Source: Gammaproteobacteria bacterium
Lineage (GTDB): Bacteria; Pseudomonadota; Gammaproteobacteria; Pseudomonadales; Halieaceae
Length of the DNA: 64,000 nt
NCBI GenBank assembly: GCA_024644535.1
Contig: JAHEKX010000009.1
Location: 20,214-84,213 of the forward strand
Reading direction: 5' to 3'
Positions 35,512 to 46,047 of the stretch are shown in pieces. The notes below the pieces were generated by a model, which saw only the letters and a program-made list of their open reading frames with translations, did not search any database and was not told the DNA's origin. Position numbers and translations under genes: made by a program. The stretch's first letter is position 1, and every line of letters begins with the position of its first letter.

Positions 35512-36176
35512 AGGTAGTAGCTACTTTTGGTCATCGCAGTCGCGACCGCCCCCATCGCGTTTTTGATGGGTTTTGGTAGCTCTGCGCCGCCTGCGTCTAA
35601 GGCGGTTTCACCATGGCGTTGCTCGTCTTCGATCATGGTTTGTAGTACGAGCCGAGAGCGTCGGTCGTAATCGGGCAGTTGCTTTAGATGCTCTTTTAAG
35701 TGGCGGCACACACGTTCTTCAGTCGCGGCCACAAAACCTAAAGACCATTTGTCTCCGGCGGCACCCGCTAAGGCGCCCAAACCAAAAGAGAGTCCGTACC
35801 ACAAGGGGTTTAATACACTGGTGTGGCTATTGAGTTGGTCCAGGCGCTCTTTGCACCAGACTAAGTGGTCGACTTCTTCTTGAGCGGCATCGCGCATTTC
35901 TTCGCGCACCGCCGGCAGCTTTGCAGTAAGGGCTTGCCCTTGATACAGCGCTTGAGCGCACACTTCCCCGGCATGATTAACACGCATTAAGCCAGCCACA
36001 TGACGTTTTTCTGAGTCGCTTTTTAGGCCTTCGCTATGACCTTTGGCTGGACTTTGGCGCGAGGCGGTCAGACCCTTATTGGTCAGCGTTTTTACCACGA
36101 TATCAACTTCGCCCACTAAGCGATCAAGCAGGTTCAGCTGCCGAGTGCGAGGACGAACCATTGGTAGTGTGCTCAT
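35508..36176 (-). CDS. coq7: 3-demethoxyubiquinol 3-hydroxylase
   Basis: 222 residues. A di-iron hydroxylase of ubiquinone synthesis. The carboxylate-bridged iron motifs are seen as MRVNHAGEVCAQALYQGQ, DAAQEEVDHLVWC, TEERVCRHL and MIEDEQRHGETA. This gene is the aerobic hydroxylase used by Pseudomonas in place of the UbiF of E. coli. The exact start (M1 or M6) is uncertain. Its stop overlaps the convergent OsmC gene by 4 bp. Confidence 0.96.
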   Translation of the reverse strand: MSTLPMVRPRTRQLNLLDRLVGEVDIVVKTLTNKGLTASRQSPAKGHSEGLKSDSEKRHVAGLMRVNHAGEVCAQALYQGQALTAKLPAVREEMRDAAQEEVDHLVWCKERLDQLNSHTSVLNPLWYGLSFGLGALAGAAGDKWSLGFVAATEERVCRHLKEHLKQLPDYDRRSRLVLQTMIEDEQRHGETALDAGGAELPKPIKNAMGAVATAMTKSSYYL

Positions 36177-36194
36177 TTGCCATTGACCCTTCTA

Positions 36195-37466
36195 TTACAG
36201 AGCGCGCCAGCCGATATCGCGGCGGTAATTCATACCTTCCCATGATATCGCTTTTATCGCGTCATAACAGTTTTGCTGGGCGGTGCGTAAATCGTCGCCC
36301 AAAGCCGTTACGCAAAGAACGCGTCCGCCACTGGTGACAACATTGCTGCCATTCAGTTTTGTCCCTGCATGAAAAACTTTAACGTCGTTGCTGTCGGCTT
36401 TGTCGAGACCATTGATGGCATCGCCTTTTGGGTAGTCCGCGGGGTAGCCGCCGGCGGCTAATACCACGCCCATGCTGGGGCGCGGATCCCATTCGACTAT
36501 TCGGTCTGCTAAGTCACCTGCTAGAGCAGCTTGGCACAAGGCGATCAAGTCCGACCTTAGGCGCATCATGATAGGCTGCGTTTCAGGGTCGCCAAAGCGG
36601 CAGTTGAACTCAATGACTTTGGGCGTGCCTTCGCCGTCAATCATTAATCCAGCATACAGGAAGCCAGTGTAGTCGGCGCCCTCGCTCGCCATGCCCCTGA
36701 GCGTCGGATAAATAACTTCGTCCATGATACGACCGTGAATTTCTGGCGTAACTACTGGCGCAGGAGAATAGGCTCCCATACCGCCGGTGTTGGGGCCAGT
36801 GTCACCTTCGCCTACCCGTTTGTGATCTTGGCTGCTGGCCATTGGTACCGCGTTTTTGCCATCACAAACGACGATGAAGCTTGCCTCCTCGCCGATCAGG
36901 CATTCCTCGATAACGACTCTGCAGCCGGCGTCACCAAAAGCGTTGCCCGACAGCATGTCAGTTACCGCATCAACGGCTTCTTGTTCCGTGGTGGCCACAA
37001 TTACGCCTTTGCCCGCCGCCAAGCCATCGGCTTTAACAACAATCGGTGCACCTTGCTCTCTGATGTAGCGAATAGCTGGATCTACCTCGGTAAAGGTTTG
37101 GTACGCGGCTGTTGGGATATTATGGCGGGCCAAAAATTCTTTGGTAAAGGCTTTTGAGCCTTCAAGTTGGGCGGCCGCTTGGCTTGGACCAAAGCAGGGT
37201 AAGCCACGCTGGGTAAAGTCGTCTACGATACCCGCGACGAGTGGTACTTCGGGGCCCACAATGGTCAGTCCTACGCTGTTGTTAGTCGCAAAGGCCGCAA
37301 GCGCATCAAAATCTAAAGGGTCAATGGCCACGTTCAACAGGCCTGGTTCGCGTTCGGTGCCGGCATTGCCTGGTGCTACGAATACGGTATCAACTCCCTG
37401 AGCTTGCGCCGCCTTATAAGCCAGCGCGTGCTCACGCCCGCCACTCCCAATAATTAATACGTTCAC
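36195..37466 (-). CDS. purD: Phosphoribosylamine-glycine ligase
   Basis: 423 residues. GAR synthetase, step 2 of purine synthesis, an ATP-grasp enzyme. It has [20 protein letters not shown] at the start, [34 protein letters not shown], and [13 protein letters not shown] with the metal-binding residues. It lies 10 bp after purH on the same strand in the fis-purH-purD arrangement. Confidence 0.98.
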   Translation of the reverse strand: MNVLIIGSGGREHALAYKAAQAQGVDTVFVAPGNAGTEREPGLLNVAIDPLDFDALAAFATNNSVGLTIVGPEVPLVAGIVDDFTQRGLPCFGPSQAAAQLEGSKAFTKEFLARHNIPTAAYQTFTEVDPAIRYIREQGAPIVVKADGLAAGKGVIVATTEQEAVDAVTDMLSGNAFGDAGCRVVIEECLIGEEASFIVVCDGKNAVPMASSQDHKRVGEGDTGPNTGGMGAYSPAPVVTPEIHGRIMDEVIYPTLRGMASEGADYTGFLYAGLMIDGEGTPKVIEFNCRFGDPETQPIMMRLRSDLIALCQAALAGDLADRIVEWDPRPSMGVVLAAGGYPADYPKGDAINGLDKADSNDVKVFHAGTKLNGSNVVTSGGRVLCVTALGDDLRTAQQNCYDAIKAISWEGMNYRRDIGWRAL

Positions 37467-37476
37467 TACTTACTCC

Positions 37477-39051
37477 TTAGTGGCGGAAATGGCGCATGCC
37501 GGTAAATACCATGGCGATATTGGCTTCGTCAGCTGCTGCAATAACTTCTTCGTCGCGAATTGAACCGCCGGGTTGAATGACCGCTGCAATGCCAACCTTA
37601 GCCGCGTTATCGATGCCATCGCGGAAGGGGAAGAAGGCATCAGACGCCATGACCGAACCTTGTACCTCAAGTCCGGCGTGTTCGGCTTTAATTGCCGCAA
37701 TTCGCGCCGAGTTCACGCGAGACATTTGACCTGCACCCACACCAATGGTGCGTTGGTCTTTGGCGTATACGATGGCATTGCTTTTAACGAATTTGGCAAC
37801 CCGCCAAGCGAACAGTAAATCAGCGAGTTCGGCAGCCGTTGGTGCTCGCTTGCTAACGACTTTAATATCGTCGGCACCGATCAGGCCCAGGTCGCGGTCT
37901 TGTAACAAGATGCCACCATTGACTTGTTTGATGTCTAGCGCGGGTGCGGTCGCCTGCCAGCCTGAGGTCGTTAGCACTCGCACGTTGGTTTTTTGCGCCA
38001 GAATTGGCAGGGCGTCGTTATCCACCGCCGGCGCGATGATCACTTCAACAAATTGGCGGTCAACGATCGTTCTAGCCGTCTCGGCGTCGAGCGGACGATT
38101 AAAGGCAATAATGCCACCGAAGGCACTCTCGGGGTCGGTCTCAAAAGCTTTGTTGTAAGCATCTAGGTTGGTTGCCGCGGTGGCTACACCGCAGGGGTTG
38201 GCGTGCTTTACGATGACACATGCGGGCTCATCGAACACTTTAGCGCACTCTAGAGCGGCGTCGGTATCGGCAACATTGTTGTAGCTGAGCTCTTTGCCTT
38301 GCACTTGTTGGGTATTAGAAATGCTGGCGTCAGGCGAAGGCGATTCGGCGTAAAACGCGGCGGCCTGATGTGGGTTTTCGCCGTAGCGCATGCCCTGTAG
38401 TTTGGTGAACTGCTTCGTGTAGGTGCGCGGAAATTTGGGCTCGCCGCCGTCCACGAACTGACCGAAGTGGTTGGCAATGGCGGCATCGTATTTAGCGGTG
38501 TGCTCGAAGGCTTTGATGGCTAAATCGAAGCGGGTTTCGTAAGTCGTGGCGCCGCTGTTGGATTTGAGCTCATCTAAAATGCGGCCATAGTCGGATGCGT
38601 TTACGACAATGGTGACGTCTTTGTGGTTTTTAGCGGCAGAGCGCACCATGGTGGGGCCGCCGATGTCGATGTTCTCGATAGCATCTTCTTGGGTGCAGTC
38701 GGGTTTTGCGATGGTGGCTTCAAAGGGGTAGAGGTTGACGACGACCATATCGATAGTTTCGATAGTATGCTCGGCCATGACTTCGTCATCGGTACCGCGG
38801 CGCCCCAAAATGCCGCCGTGTACTTTAGGATGCAGTGTCTTGACGCGCCCGTCCATCATTTCAGGAAAGCCGGTGTAGGCAGATACTTCTCGAACAGGAA
38901 GCCCTGCCTCGGACAACAGTTTGTAAGTTCCGCCTGTAGATAGCAGCGCAACATTCATAGCGCTTAGGGCAGTGGCGAACTCTACAATGCCGGTTTTATC
39001 CGACACGCTAATTAATGCTTGTTTTACGGGGGCAAGAGCGGCTGTAGTCAT
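37477..39051 (-). CDS. purH: AICAR transformylase / IMP cyclohydrolase
   Basis: 524 residues, the usual bifunctional length. The N-terminal MGS-like cyclohydrolase domain begins [15 protein letters not shown] with [10 protein letters not shown]. The C-terminal formyltransferase domain has [26 protein letters not shown] with the catalytic Lys-His, and the final RHFRH. It completes IMP synthesis. It follows fis by 16 bp. Confidence 0.98.
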   Translation of the reverse strand: MTTAALAPVKQALISVSDKTGIVEFATALSAMNVALLSTGGTYKLLSEAGLPVREVSAYTGFPEMMDGRVKTLHPKVHGGILGRRGTDDEVMAEHTIETIDMVVVNLYPFEATIAKPDCTQEDAIENIDIGGPTMVRSAAKNHKDVTIVVNASDYGRILDELKSNSGATTYETRFDLAIKAFEHTAKYDAAIANHFGQFVDGGEPKFPRTYTKQFTKLQGMRYGENPHQAAAFYAESPSPDASISNTQQVQGKELSYNNVADTDAALECAKVFDEPACVIVKHANPCGVATAATNLDAYNKAFETDPESAFGGIIAFNRPLDAETARTIVDRQFVEVIIAPAVDNDALPILAQKTNVRVLTTSGWQATAPALDIKQVNGGILLQDRDLGLIGADDIKVVSKRAPTAAELADLLFAWRVAKFVKSNAIVYAKDQRTIGVGAGQMSRVNSARIAAIKAEHAGLEVQGSVMASDAFFPFRDGIDNAAKVGIAAVIQPGGSIRDEEVIAAADEANIAMVFTGMRHFRH

Positions 39052-39067
39052 GTGTATCCTGAGTGGT

Positions 39068-39295
39068 TTAGTCGATAAGTTGGTGGGATTTGAGTTTTTT
39101 GCGCAATGTGCCGCGATTTAAACCTAGCATCTCCGCGGCTCTGCATTGATTGTGATTAACTTGTTCCATAACGTAGGCCAACAAGGGGCCTTCTACTTCG
39201 TTGATGACCATGGAATATAAGTCACTTGGAATTTGGCCATCCATTTGTTCAAAATAGGTATTTAAGCTGGCTGTGACAGCGTTGCGTAGGCTCAT
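39068..39295 (-). CDS. fis: DNA-bending nucleoid protein Fis
   Basis: 75 residues, shorter at the N-terminus than E. coli Fis (98) and in the range of the Pseudomonas type. The C-terminal helix-turn-helix ([24 protein letters not shown]) is almost canonical. It bends DNA at rRNA promoters and recombination sites. It lies 31 bp after dusB (the classical dusB-fis pair) and just before purH. Confidence 0.97.
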   Translation of the reverse strand: MSLRNAVTASLNTYFEQMDGQIPSDLYSMVINEVEGPLLAYVMEQVNHNQCRAAEMLGLNRGTLRKKLKSHQLID

Positions 39296-39326
39296 AAGAG
39301 TGTCCTTTGCATGTTATTCATTGTTA

Positions 39327-40316
39327 TTACGCCGCATCTTGTGTAAGAGTCATTGTTAATTGCTGGATAAAGTCCAGTTGTTCTTGGGGGTGCTGTATTT
39401 GGTTAAAACTTGATCGGACACTTCGGTCAAGGCCCATGGCTTCAAAGTACCAACTGGCGTGTTTGCGCGCAAAACGCAGGCCCATAAAGTCGCCGTAAAA
39501 TCCTTGAATCTCGGCTACATGCTCGCGGGCGATTTGCAGTTTCGTTTCACGGCTGGGCTCGTCTAATATCTTTCCGGTGCGCCATTTGTGCCTAATCTGG
39601 CCAAGTATCCAAGGTTGACCTTGTGCGCCGCGGCCAACCATAACCCCTGCAGCACCGGTATAGTTTAACACCTTCAGTGCTTGTTCGGGGTGGGTAATAT
39701 CACCATTTGCGATAACAGGGATATCCACCGAATGGACGACGTCGGCAATAGTGTCATATTCGACCGCACCTTTGAACGCGCAGGCCCTTGTGCGACCATG
39801 AATTGTCAATGCAGCAATGCCAGCGTCTTGCGCGATGCGCGCAATGGTTGTTGCGTTGCGCTTGTCTGGCGCCGTGCCGGTTCGAATTTTTAGCGTCACT
39901 GGAATGTCCACGGCTGACGTCACCGCAGTTAAAATATTTTGCACTAAGGTTTCGTTGGCCAACAAAGCAGAGCCCGCCGCTTTTTTGCAGACTTTTTTTG
40001 CAGGGCAACCCATGTTGATATCGATGATGTTCGCGCCTGACTCTTGGTTAAGTCGAGCTGCCGCCGCCAGTTGCTTAGGGTCATGCCCGACAATTTGCAC
40101 GATGTGAGCCTGGTTTGGATCGATCACGCTACGCCATTGCGACTTTTGTGTTTGATGTGTGTTTGGGTTGGCGCTGATCATTTCGGCAACCGCATATGAC
40201 GCGCCGTGCTCGAGACACAAGCGACGGAACGGCAAATCTGAAACGCCAGCCATAGGTGCGGCGATAACAGGGAAGTCAAATTGATGGCGGCCGATCGTCA
40301 GCAAAGTCGTTACCAC
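39327..40316 (-). CDS. dusB: tRNA-dihydrouridine synthase B
   Basis: 329 residues. A FMN-dependent enzyme reducing uridine in the tRNA D-loop. It shows VIAAPMAGVSDLPFRRLC, the catalytic Cys in NMGCPAKKVCKKAAGSALL, and GVMVGRGAQGQPWI at the phosphate site. The start is a GTG without a clear ribosome site and could shift by a few residues. It forms an operon with fis as in most gammaproteobacteria. Confidence 0.97.
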   Translation of the reverse strand: MVTTLLTIGRHQFDFPVIAAPMAGVSDLPFRRLCLEHGASYAVAEMISANPNTHQTQKSQWRSVIDPNQAHIVQIVGHDPKQLAAAARLNQESGANIIDINMGCPAKKVCKKAAGSALLANETLVQNILTAVTSAVDIPVTLKIRTGTAPDKRNATTIARIAQDAGIAALTIHGRTRACAFKGAVEYDTIADVVHSVDIPVIANGDITHPEQALKVLNYTGAAGVMVGRGAQGQPWILGQIRHKWRTGKILDEPSRETKLQIAREHVAEIQGFYGDFMGLRFARKHASWYFEAMGLDRSVRSSFNQIQHPQEQLDFIQQLTMTLTQDAA

Positions 40317-40380
40317 TTTTCATAAGGAATGGATAAGCATACCGCATGTCGTGCGGTACTAGCATTAAGATTTAAAAAAC

Positions 40381-41274
40381 TCAACGCTTAAGCTTACGTC
40401 CAACTAAGCAAACCCACTCGTCGGTTTGGTCGGCAACGTTTAGCTCGACATCTGGTAAGTAGTGCTCTGATACTGCGCTAACCTGGGACTCAATCAATCC
40501 TGCTAGAACTAATAATCCGCCCGGCTTCAAAAATTCTATTAACTTTGGCGCTAACATCATCAGGGGTTCGGCCAAAATATTGGCGACCAGGGTGTCGGCG
40601 CAAGCAGGTGTTAAGTGCGGGTACTCTTGCTCTGGGCTGACCACGATAAATTCGCCACTCGAAATGCCATTGCGTTTTGCGTTATCTGCCGTTGCGACGA
40701 GCGCTTGCGGGTCATTGTCTACGCCCACAAACCGGGAGGCACCCATTTTCAGCATTGCGATGCCCAGAATACCTGATCCGCAACCGTAATCCACCGTTAC
40801 TTGACCTTTGAGCGTTTGCTGGGCCAACTGTTTCAAACACATAGCTGTAGATGGATGCGTGCCGGTGCCAAACGCCAAGCCGGGGTCTAACAGCAAGTTC
40901 ACCGCGCTAGGATCGGGTGGCGTGCACCAGCTCGGACAGATCCAGAGCTTGTCGGCGAATTGAATGGGTTGGTAGTGTTGTTCCCACTCGCGCTCCCACA
41001 CTCGATCCTCTAAAATTTCGATGTCAAACTGGCATGGGGGTGCAAATGCCTTTTGAAGCTGTGAGCGCAACGATTCGCTGGGGGTGTCAGCCGTGAATAA
41101 CCCTAAGATCACCAAGTTGTCCCAAAGTGGAGTCTCGCCAACTCCAGGCTCTAGAACCGGCTGATCGGCTCCATCTTGAAAGGTAATGGATACCGCGCCA
41201 AGTTCAAGCAAGTGGTCCTCTATGGTCTCGTGCAATTCTTTGGGCGCACGTGCTCGAACTTGTATCCAGGCCAT
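40381..41274 (-). CDS. prmA: Ribosomal protein L11 methyltransferase
   Basis: 297 residues. An N-terminal substrate-recognition domain leads to a SAM-dependent domain with LLLDPGLAFGTGTHPSTAMCL, VDYGCGSGILGIAML and the NILAEPL motif that replaces NPPY. It trimethylates ribosomal protein L11. It starts 1 bp after accC ends, as in Pseudomonas. Confidence 0.98.
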   Translation of the reverse strand: MAWIQVRARAPKELHETIEDHLLELGAVSITFQDGADQPVLEPGVGETPLWDNLVILGLFTADTPSESLRSQLQKAFAPPCQFDIEILEDRVWEREWEQHYQPIQFADKLWICPSWCTPPDPSAVNLLLDPGLAFGTGTHPSTAMCLKQLAQQTLKGQVTVDYGCGSGILGIAMLKMGASRFVGVDNDPQALVATADNAKRNGISSGEFIVVSPEQEYPHLTPACADTLVANILAEPLMMLAPKLIEFLKPGGLLVLAGLIESQVSAVSEHYLPDVELNVADQTDEWVCLVGRKLKR

Positions 41275-41275
41275 A

Positions 41276-42622
41276 CTAGTCTTCCAGTAGGCCTTCTAGG
41301 TAGTGAATGCTGACACCGCCCGCTAAGAACGAGGTGTCGCGAACAAGGTTGCGATGCAGGGCAGCATTCGTTCGGATGCCTTCCACGATTAACTCATCCA
41401 GAGCCCGTTGCATACGCTTCATTGCGGTGGCGCGATCGTGCCCATGGGTAATGACTTTCGCGATGAGTGAGTCATAAAACGGAGGTACGGTGTAGCCGTC
41501 GTAAATGTGCGAGTCAACCCGCACGCCGATGCCACCGGGCGCGTGAAAACGCTTGATGTTGCCGGGTGAGGGTAAAAAGGTTTGCGGATCTTCCGCGTTG
41601 ATACGACATTCCATCGCATGGCCTGTGAACGTAATGTCGTCTTGCGTTAGTCCTAGTGATTCTCCGCCTGCCACACGAATTTGCTCGCGTACGATATCGA
41701 CGCCGGTAATCATTTCGGTGACGGGGTGCTCTACCTGAACGCGCGTGTTCATTTCAATGAAGTAAAAACCGCCGTCCTCGTACAAGAACTCAAAAGTGCC
41801 CGCGCCGCGGTAACCAATGGTTTTGCAGGCATTCACGCAACTTTCGCCTACCGCTTGGCGGAGCTCGTCCGGAATGCCTGGGGCTGGTGCTTCTTCAATG
41901 ACTTTTTGGTGACGACGCTGAAGCGAACAATCGCGATCGCCTAAGTGCACTACGCCGCCTTGTCCGTCTGCCAGCACCTGAATTTCGACGTGGCGTGGGC
42001 GCTGCAGGTACTTCTCGATGTAGACAACGTCGCTGCCAAATGCCGCTGCGGCCTCTGCCTGGGTGACCTGTACCGACGATAACAGAGCGGCTTCGTTGTG
42101 CACAACACGCATGCCTCGACCACCGCCTCCGGCGGCTGCTTTGACAATAACCGGGTAGCCTATCCGGCGCGCAATCTCTAGGGTGCGATCGGCGTCAGCC
42201 GTTAATGGGCCATCAGAGCCGGGTACCGTTGGGACGCCAGCCTTTTTCATGGCCTCAATGGCCGATACTTTGTCGCCCATCAGGCGGATGGTATCGGCAG
42301 TTGGGCCGATAAAAATAAAACCGCTACGTTCGACTTGCTCGGCAAAGTTGGCATTCTCGGCTAAAAAGCCATATCCAGGGTGAATGGCGTCGGCGTTGGT
42401 GACCTCGGCGGCGCTAATAATGGCCGGTATGTTTAGGTAGCTTTGTGCTGAGGCCGCGGGTCCGATACAGACAGCTTCGTCGGCCAGGCGCACATGCATG
42501 AGGTCACGGTCGGCCGTGGAGTGCACGGCCACCGTTTTAATGCCTAGCTCCTTGCAGGCTCTGAGCACGCGCAAGGCGATCTCGCCGCGATTCGCGATCA
42601 GGACTTTTTCTATGGTTCGCAT
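41276..42622 (-). CDS. accC: Biotin carboxylase subunit of acetyl-CoA carboxylase
   Basis: 448 residues, equal to the usual length. An ATP-grasp enzyme carboxylating biotin on Acc[19 protein letters not shown] at the start, [14 protein letters not shown] as the ATP lid, [16 protein letters not shown], and RINAEDP. It follows accB by 14 bp in the aroQ-accB-accC-prmA unit. Confidence 0.98.
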   Translation of the reverse strand: MRTIEKVLIANRGEIALRVLRACKELGIKTVAVHSTADRDLMHVRLADEAVCIGPAASAQSYLNIPAIISAAEVTNADAIHPGYGFLAENANFAEQVERSGFIFIGPTADTIRLMGDKVSAIEAMKKAGVPTVPGSDGPLTADADRTLEIARRIGYPVIVKAAAGGGGRGMRVVHNEAALLSSVQVTQAEAAAAFGSDVVYIEKYLQRPRHVEIQVLADGQGGVVHLGDRDCSLQRRHQKVIEEAPAPGIPDELRQAVGESCVNACKTIGYRGAGTFEFLYEDGGFYFIEMNTRVQVEHPVTEMITGVDIVREQIRVAGGESLGLTQDDITFTGHAMECRINAEDPQTFLPSPGNIKRFHAPGGIGVRVDSHIYDGYTVPPFYDSLIAKVITHGHDRATAMKRMQRALDELIVEGIRTNAALHRNLVRDTSFLAGGVSIHYLEGLLED

Positions 42623-42636
42623 CGCTCTGCTCCCGA

Positions 42637-43098
42637 TTAAATAATCGTGATTAGAGGCTGATCGAACTCGACGGCTTCGCCGTTTTCGACCAGGATAGCG
42701 CCAATTTTACCTGACTTGTCGGCTTCGATCTGGTTCATCATCTTCATTGCTTCGACGATGCAGATAACATCGCCGGCGTTAACGTTTTGGCCGACTTTAA
42801 TAAAAGGTGCTGATGTTGGCGAAGGTGCAGAGTAGTAGGTGCCCACCATCGGCGATTTAACAGCATGACCTTCGATTGCAGCTTCTTTTGGTGCGTCAGG
42901 GGCAGGGGCCGAGGGTGCTGCTGCAGGTGCTACCGCGGGAGCTGGCGCTGCGTAGGTGGGCATAGAAGCAACCGAAACATTGCCTGCGGGTGCGCTGCGA
43001 CGAATGCGGACTGAATCATCGCCCTCGTGGATCTCAATTTCGTCAATGTTTGACTCCTCGAGAAGTTCAACCAACTTTTTAACCTTGCGGATATCCAT
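42637..43098 (-). CDS. accB: Biotin carboxyl carrier protein
   Basis: 153 residues. An N-terminal helix-strand segment is followed by an Ala/Pro-rich linker (about 48-75) and the biotinyl domain. The biotin is attached to Lys119 in [10 protein letters not shown]. It shuttles carboxybiotin between AccC and the carboxyltransferase in fatty-acid synthesis. It lies 37 bp after aroQ. Confidence 0.98.
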   Translation of the reverse strand: MDIRKVKKLVELLEESNIDEIEIHEGDDSVRIRRSAPAGNVSVASMPTYAAPAPAVAPAAAPSAPAPDAPKEAAIEGHAVKSPMVGTYYSAPSPTSAPFIKVGQNVNAGDVICIVEAMKMMNQIEADKSGKIGAILVENGEAVEFDQPLITII

Positions 43099-43135
43099 AA
43101 TAGTTCAACCTTATAAAGTGGAAGCGCTTAGCGCG

Positions 43136-43579
43136 TTAGAGTTTTTGTGTGTGCTCGATAGCCGCTGTTAGCGCCATTTCGTAGCTTTTTACACCAAAGC
43201 CGCAAATGACGCCGACCGCTAGATCGGACAAATACGAATGTTTTCTGAAGGGTTCGCGAGCGTGCACGTTCGATAGATGCGTTTCAATGAACGGAATCGC
43301 AACGCCGGCTAGGGCATCGCGCAACGCAATACTGGTGTGAGTGAACGCGCCAGGATTAATCACAATAATATCGACATTGGCTGCCGGCGCAGAATGAATT
43401 TTGTCGATCAGTTCGTGTTCGGCGTTACTTTGAAAGCAGCCGATCTGTATGCCTTCTTGCAGGGCTAATAGCTGCAGTTGACCGTTGATGTCGTCCAAGG
43501 TGCTGTGGCCATAGACCTCAGGTTCGCGTCGGCCAAGTAAATTGAGATTGGGGCCGTGTATTACCCAAACTGTTGTCAT
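43136..43579 (-). CDS. aroQ: Type II 3-dehydroquinate dehydratase
   Basis: 147 residues, a dodecameric-type shikimate-pathway enzyme. [17 protein letters not shown] carries the flexible-loop Arg and catalytic Tyr, and [28 protein letters not shown] and [14 protein letters not shown] carry the substrate-binding and catalytic His. It is placed between dsbD and accB as in Pseudomonas. An intergenic hairpin at 43667-43695 precedes it. Confidence 0.97.
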   Translation of the reverse strand: MTTVWVIHGPNLNLLGRREPEVYGHSTLDDINGQLQLLALQEGIQIGCFQSNAEHELIDKIHSAPAANVDIIVINPGAFTHTSIALRDALAGVAIPFIETHLSNVHAREPFRKHSYLSDLAVGVICGFGVKSYEMALTAAIEHTQKL

Positions 43580-43666
43580 GTCAAAGCCGCCCCCGCTGAC
43601 TACCCTTGAAGGCGCAAGTGTGACAAATTGCCAGTTAGAAGTCTATGGGTTCTGTGCCGTTTCGCC

Positions 43667-43695
43667 GCTAATCACGCTTTTTAGCGTGATTTAGC
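43667..43695. repeat. Strong intergenic hairpin between dsbD and aroQ
   Basis: AATCACGCT and AGCGTGATT form a perfect 9-bp stem around a four-base T (or A) loop. GCTA/TAGC arms extend it past a one-base bulge. On the minus (transcribed) strand it falls 19 bases after the dsbD stop and about 90 bases before aroQ. No U-run follows, so a simple intrinsic terminator is doubtful; an attenuator, processing site or protein-binding site is possible. Confidence 0.6.
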
Positions 43696-43713
43696 TTAAA
43701 TGACACGACGTAT

Positions 43714-45414
43714 TTATAGTGCACCTATCGAATTCAGCACAATGTCCTTGGTGAGAATTTGCGGCAAGATTACCGGTGGTTGGCTATTTCCTGGATAGAC
43801 GAGATAAAACGGAATTCCACTGCGTCGAAATTCGGCTAAAAAATCCGCGACTGCGGGATCGTAATTAGTCCAGTCGACTATGTGGTAGATGACATTCCGC
43901 TGGGCAAATGCTTGTTGAATTTTGGGGGTTTCAAGCACGGCTTTTTCGTTGGCGATGCAGGTAATGCACCAGTCGGCGGTAACGTCTACGAATACCATTT
44001 GGTCGCCAGATATCAGCGCGTTGAGTTCGCTGCGCGAAAACACGCCACTTGAGGCCTTGGTTTCGGTTTGGGCCGGCGGATTAAACGCTAGAATGATGGC
44101 AAGCGCAAAGCTAAGAGCGGACAGTCGCTTAGCCCAGCCTGCTCTGTTCCAGAGCCAGAGTGACAAAGCTACCAGTAAGCAGGCCACTAGCAGTGTCGCA
44201 AAAACGTCAACACCTGCTTGTCGTCCTGCAACCCACAGCAACCAAATTACCGTTAGATAAAGGGGGAAGGCCAAGAATTGTCGAAAAGTGACCATCCAGG
44301 CTCCCGGTTTTGGCATCCAGTGTCGAAGAGTTGTGCTGTAGCTCAGCGCCACCATCGGTAATGCCATGCCTAGCCCAAGCGCGGCAAATACTGACAGCGC
44401 CGTCACGGTATTTTGGGTCAGCGCAAAACCCAAAGCTGTACCCATAAAGGGCGCTGTGCAGGGGCTTGCTACCACGACGGCAAGTACCCCGGTAAAAAAG
44501 CTGCTTTTGTGGTTCGTACCTTGGGTCAGTGAGCCACCTAAGCCCATGAAAGATGTACCGAGCTCGGCAAGGCCTGACAAAGCCAAGCCCATTGCAAAAA
44601 ATAACAAGGCCAAGAGCCCCACGAACTCGGTGCTTTGCAGTTGAAAGCCCCACCCTACCGCCTGACCGGCAGCTTTTAGTGCTAGTATCAGTCCGGCGAA
44701 TACCACAAAACTGACAACAACGCCCGCCGTGTAGTACCAACTGTGAATATGGTTGTCTTTGGGGTCGCCGCTGACAAACCCTAATACCTTTAGCGAAAGA
44801 ATAGGGAAAACGCATGGCATTAAGTTCAGAATGGCCCCACCGACCAAAGCGAATAAAAGTATTGTCCACAAGCTTCGCTGGCTTGCTTCGGGCAGGACTC
44901 GCGGTGCCTGTTGAGCCTGCCTGAATTGTGCCTCGCTTAAAGGCAGAGCTTGGTTCGCTGTGGGTTGAAGCTCGAAGTAGTCGGTGCGCGGGGGATAGCA
45001 CAGGCCCGCATCGGCGCAGCCCTGTGAGGTAATGGCTAGTACAGTGCCGTCGGCTATGGGGGTGGCGGTGCTTAGGTCAATGTCGGCAAACTCGTAGTAG
45101 ACCTTAACGTCGCCAAAATATTCATCGGTTTTATCCAGAGCCGCTGAATAGAGCGCGCTAATGCCGGGCGCGTCGGATTCTTGTTTGAGTGCAAATGCAA
45201 ACTGATGTTGATACAGATAGTAATCGGGTGCGATCTGCCATAAGACTTTTAAAGTTTGGGGATCGATAAGGTCGACTTGGACTTGGTAAGCCTCTTCGAC
45301 GGGTAAAAACTCATCTTGATTGCTGGGCGTTAGAAGAATGCCTTGCGCCACACTCTGCATTGGCAGGGCCAGCAGTAACAGTGCGGCAAACAACTTGCGA
45401 ATTCCCTGATCCAT
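43714..45414 (-). CDS. dsbD: Thiol:disulfide interchange protein DsbD
   Basis: 566 residues from the ATG at 45414, which has GAGG six bases upstream; a TTG four codons earlier is less likely. A signal peptide is followed by the periplasmic alpha domain with its Cys pair (SQGCADAGLCYPP), eight membrane helices with Cys in LMPCVFPILSLK and SPCTAPFMG, and a C-terminal thioredoxin-like gamma domain with WCITC. It carries electrons from cytosolic thioredoxin to periplasmic DsbC and cytochrome-maturation proteins. It lies divergent to a copper chaperone gene. Confidence 0.97.
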   Translation of the reverse strand: MDQGIRKLFAALLLLALPMQSVAQGILLTPSNQDEFLPVEEAYQVQVDLIDPQTLKVLWQIAPDYYLYQHQFAFALKQESDAPGISALYSAALDKTDEYFGDVKVYYEFADIDLSTATPIADGTVLAITSQGCADAGLCYPPRTDYFELQPTANQALPLSEAQFRQAQQAPRVLPEASQRSLWTILLFALVGGAILNLMPCVFPILSLKVLGFVSGDPKDNHIHSWYYTAGVVVSFVVFAGLILALKAAGQAVGWGFQLQSTEFVGLLALLFFAMGLALSGLAELGTSFMGLGGSLTQGTNHKSSFFTGVLAVVVASPCTAPFMGTALGFALTQNTVTALSVFAALGLGMALPMVALSYSTTLRHWMPKPGAWMVTFRQFLAFPLYLTVIWLLWVAGRQAGVDVFATLLVACLLVALSLWLWNRAGWAKRLSALSFALAIILAFNPPAQTETKASSGVFSRSELNALISGDQMVFVDVTADWCITCIANEKAVLETPKIQQAFAQRNVIYHIVDWTNYDPAVADFLAEFRRSGIPFYLVYPGNSQPPVILPQILTKDIVLNSIGAL

Positions 45415-45494
45415 TTGCAACCTCAAGCGGTAAAAAGAGCGTAAATACTAGCAGGTTACGGGTGTAATCCCAAAGTTTCGCCGAGCATTCGTGC

Positions 45495-45500
45495 TATAGT
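45495..45500 (+). promoter_or_regulatory. Candidate extended -10 promoter for the PCuAC gene
   Basis: TGC-TATAGT is an extended -10 element (TATAGT at 45495-45500) about 25 bases before the start codon, with no good -35. AAGGAG at 45511-45516 provides the ribosome site. Confidence 0.45.
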
Positions 45501-45525
45501 TAAAATCAAACGAAGGAGTGGTGTT

Positions 45526-46035
45526 ATGAAGTCAGTTTTGCAGGTCGTGATGCTTGGGTTAAGTGCGATGTGTGTGTGCGGTGTGGCGGCCAGTCAGGCG
45601 CAACACGAGCAGCATCAGACTTTGCAAGGTAGCAACGCAAATGAGCTGCATATCATGAATGGTTGGGTTCGCGCTTTGCCGCCTGCACAAAAGGTAACAG
45701 CCGCCTACTTAACACTGCATAATGCCAGCACCGGCGTAATGACCATCGATGGCTTTAGCTCGCCCATTGCGGAATCGGCTGAGTTGCATGATTCGGTGTT
45801 GCAAGATGGACAAATGCGCATGCTTAAGCAAGATACCTTGGTCTTGTCGCCCGATGAGCACAAGACACTGCAGCCAGCTGGCTTACACATTATGTTAATA
45901 GGGCTTGAATCTGCGCCAAAAGAGGGTGATCAAGTCGAAGTGTGTGTTAAATCAGGTGAGTTGCAATCCTGCAAGGCAGTGCCTGTGCTAAAAATGGCTC
46001 CTATGGATGCGATGCCGCATCATCAACATCAGTAA
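45526..46035 (+). CDS. Periplasmic copper chaperone PCu(A)C
   Basis: 169 residues. A signal peptide (MKSVLQVVMLGLSAMCVCGVAA) exports it. The PCu(A)C domain (DUF461) has the Cu(I)-binding His and Met set: HDSVLQDGQMRML followed by GLHIMLIGL, spaced as in the H(M)x10Mx21HxM motif. Extra His-rich ends (QHEQHQ and HHQHQ) may bind more copper. The family delivers copper to the Cu(A) or Cu(B) site of cytochrome oxidase. It is followed 12 bp later by a DUF2333 gene and is divergent from dsbD, whose disulfide reduction can support Cu(A) assembly. Confidence 0.93.
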   Translation: MKSVLQVVMLGLSAMCVCGVAASQAQHEQHQTLQGSNANELHIMNGWVRALPPAQKVTAAYLTLHNASTGVMTIDGFSSPIAESAELHDSVLQDGQMRMLKQDTLVLSPDEHKTLQPAGLHIMLIGLESAPKEGDQVEVCVKSGELQSCKAVPVLKMAPMDAMPHHQHQ

Positions 46036-46047
46036 ACGGAGTAAGCC

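Noticed and set aside
36735..37157. Plus-strand open frame of 140 codons inside purD
   Set aside because: Antisense shadow of a well-conserved purine gene; no ribosome site or family match.
44207..45001. Minus-strand open frame of 264 codons within dsbD
   Set aside because: Same strand but another frame of dsbD; the composition is that of a frame-shifted shadow and dsbD itself is intact.
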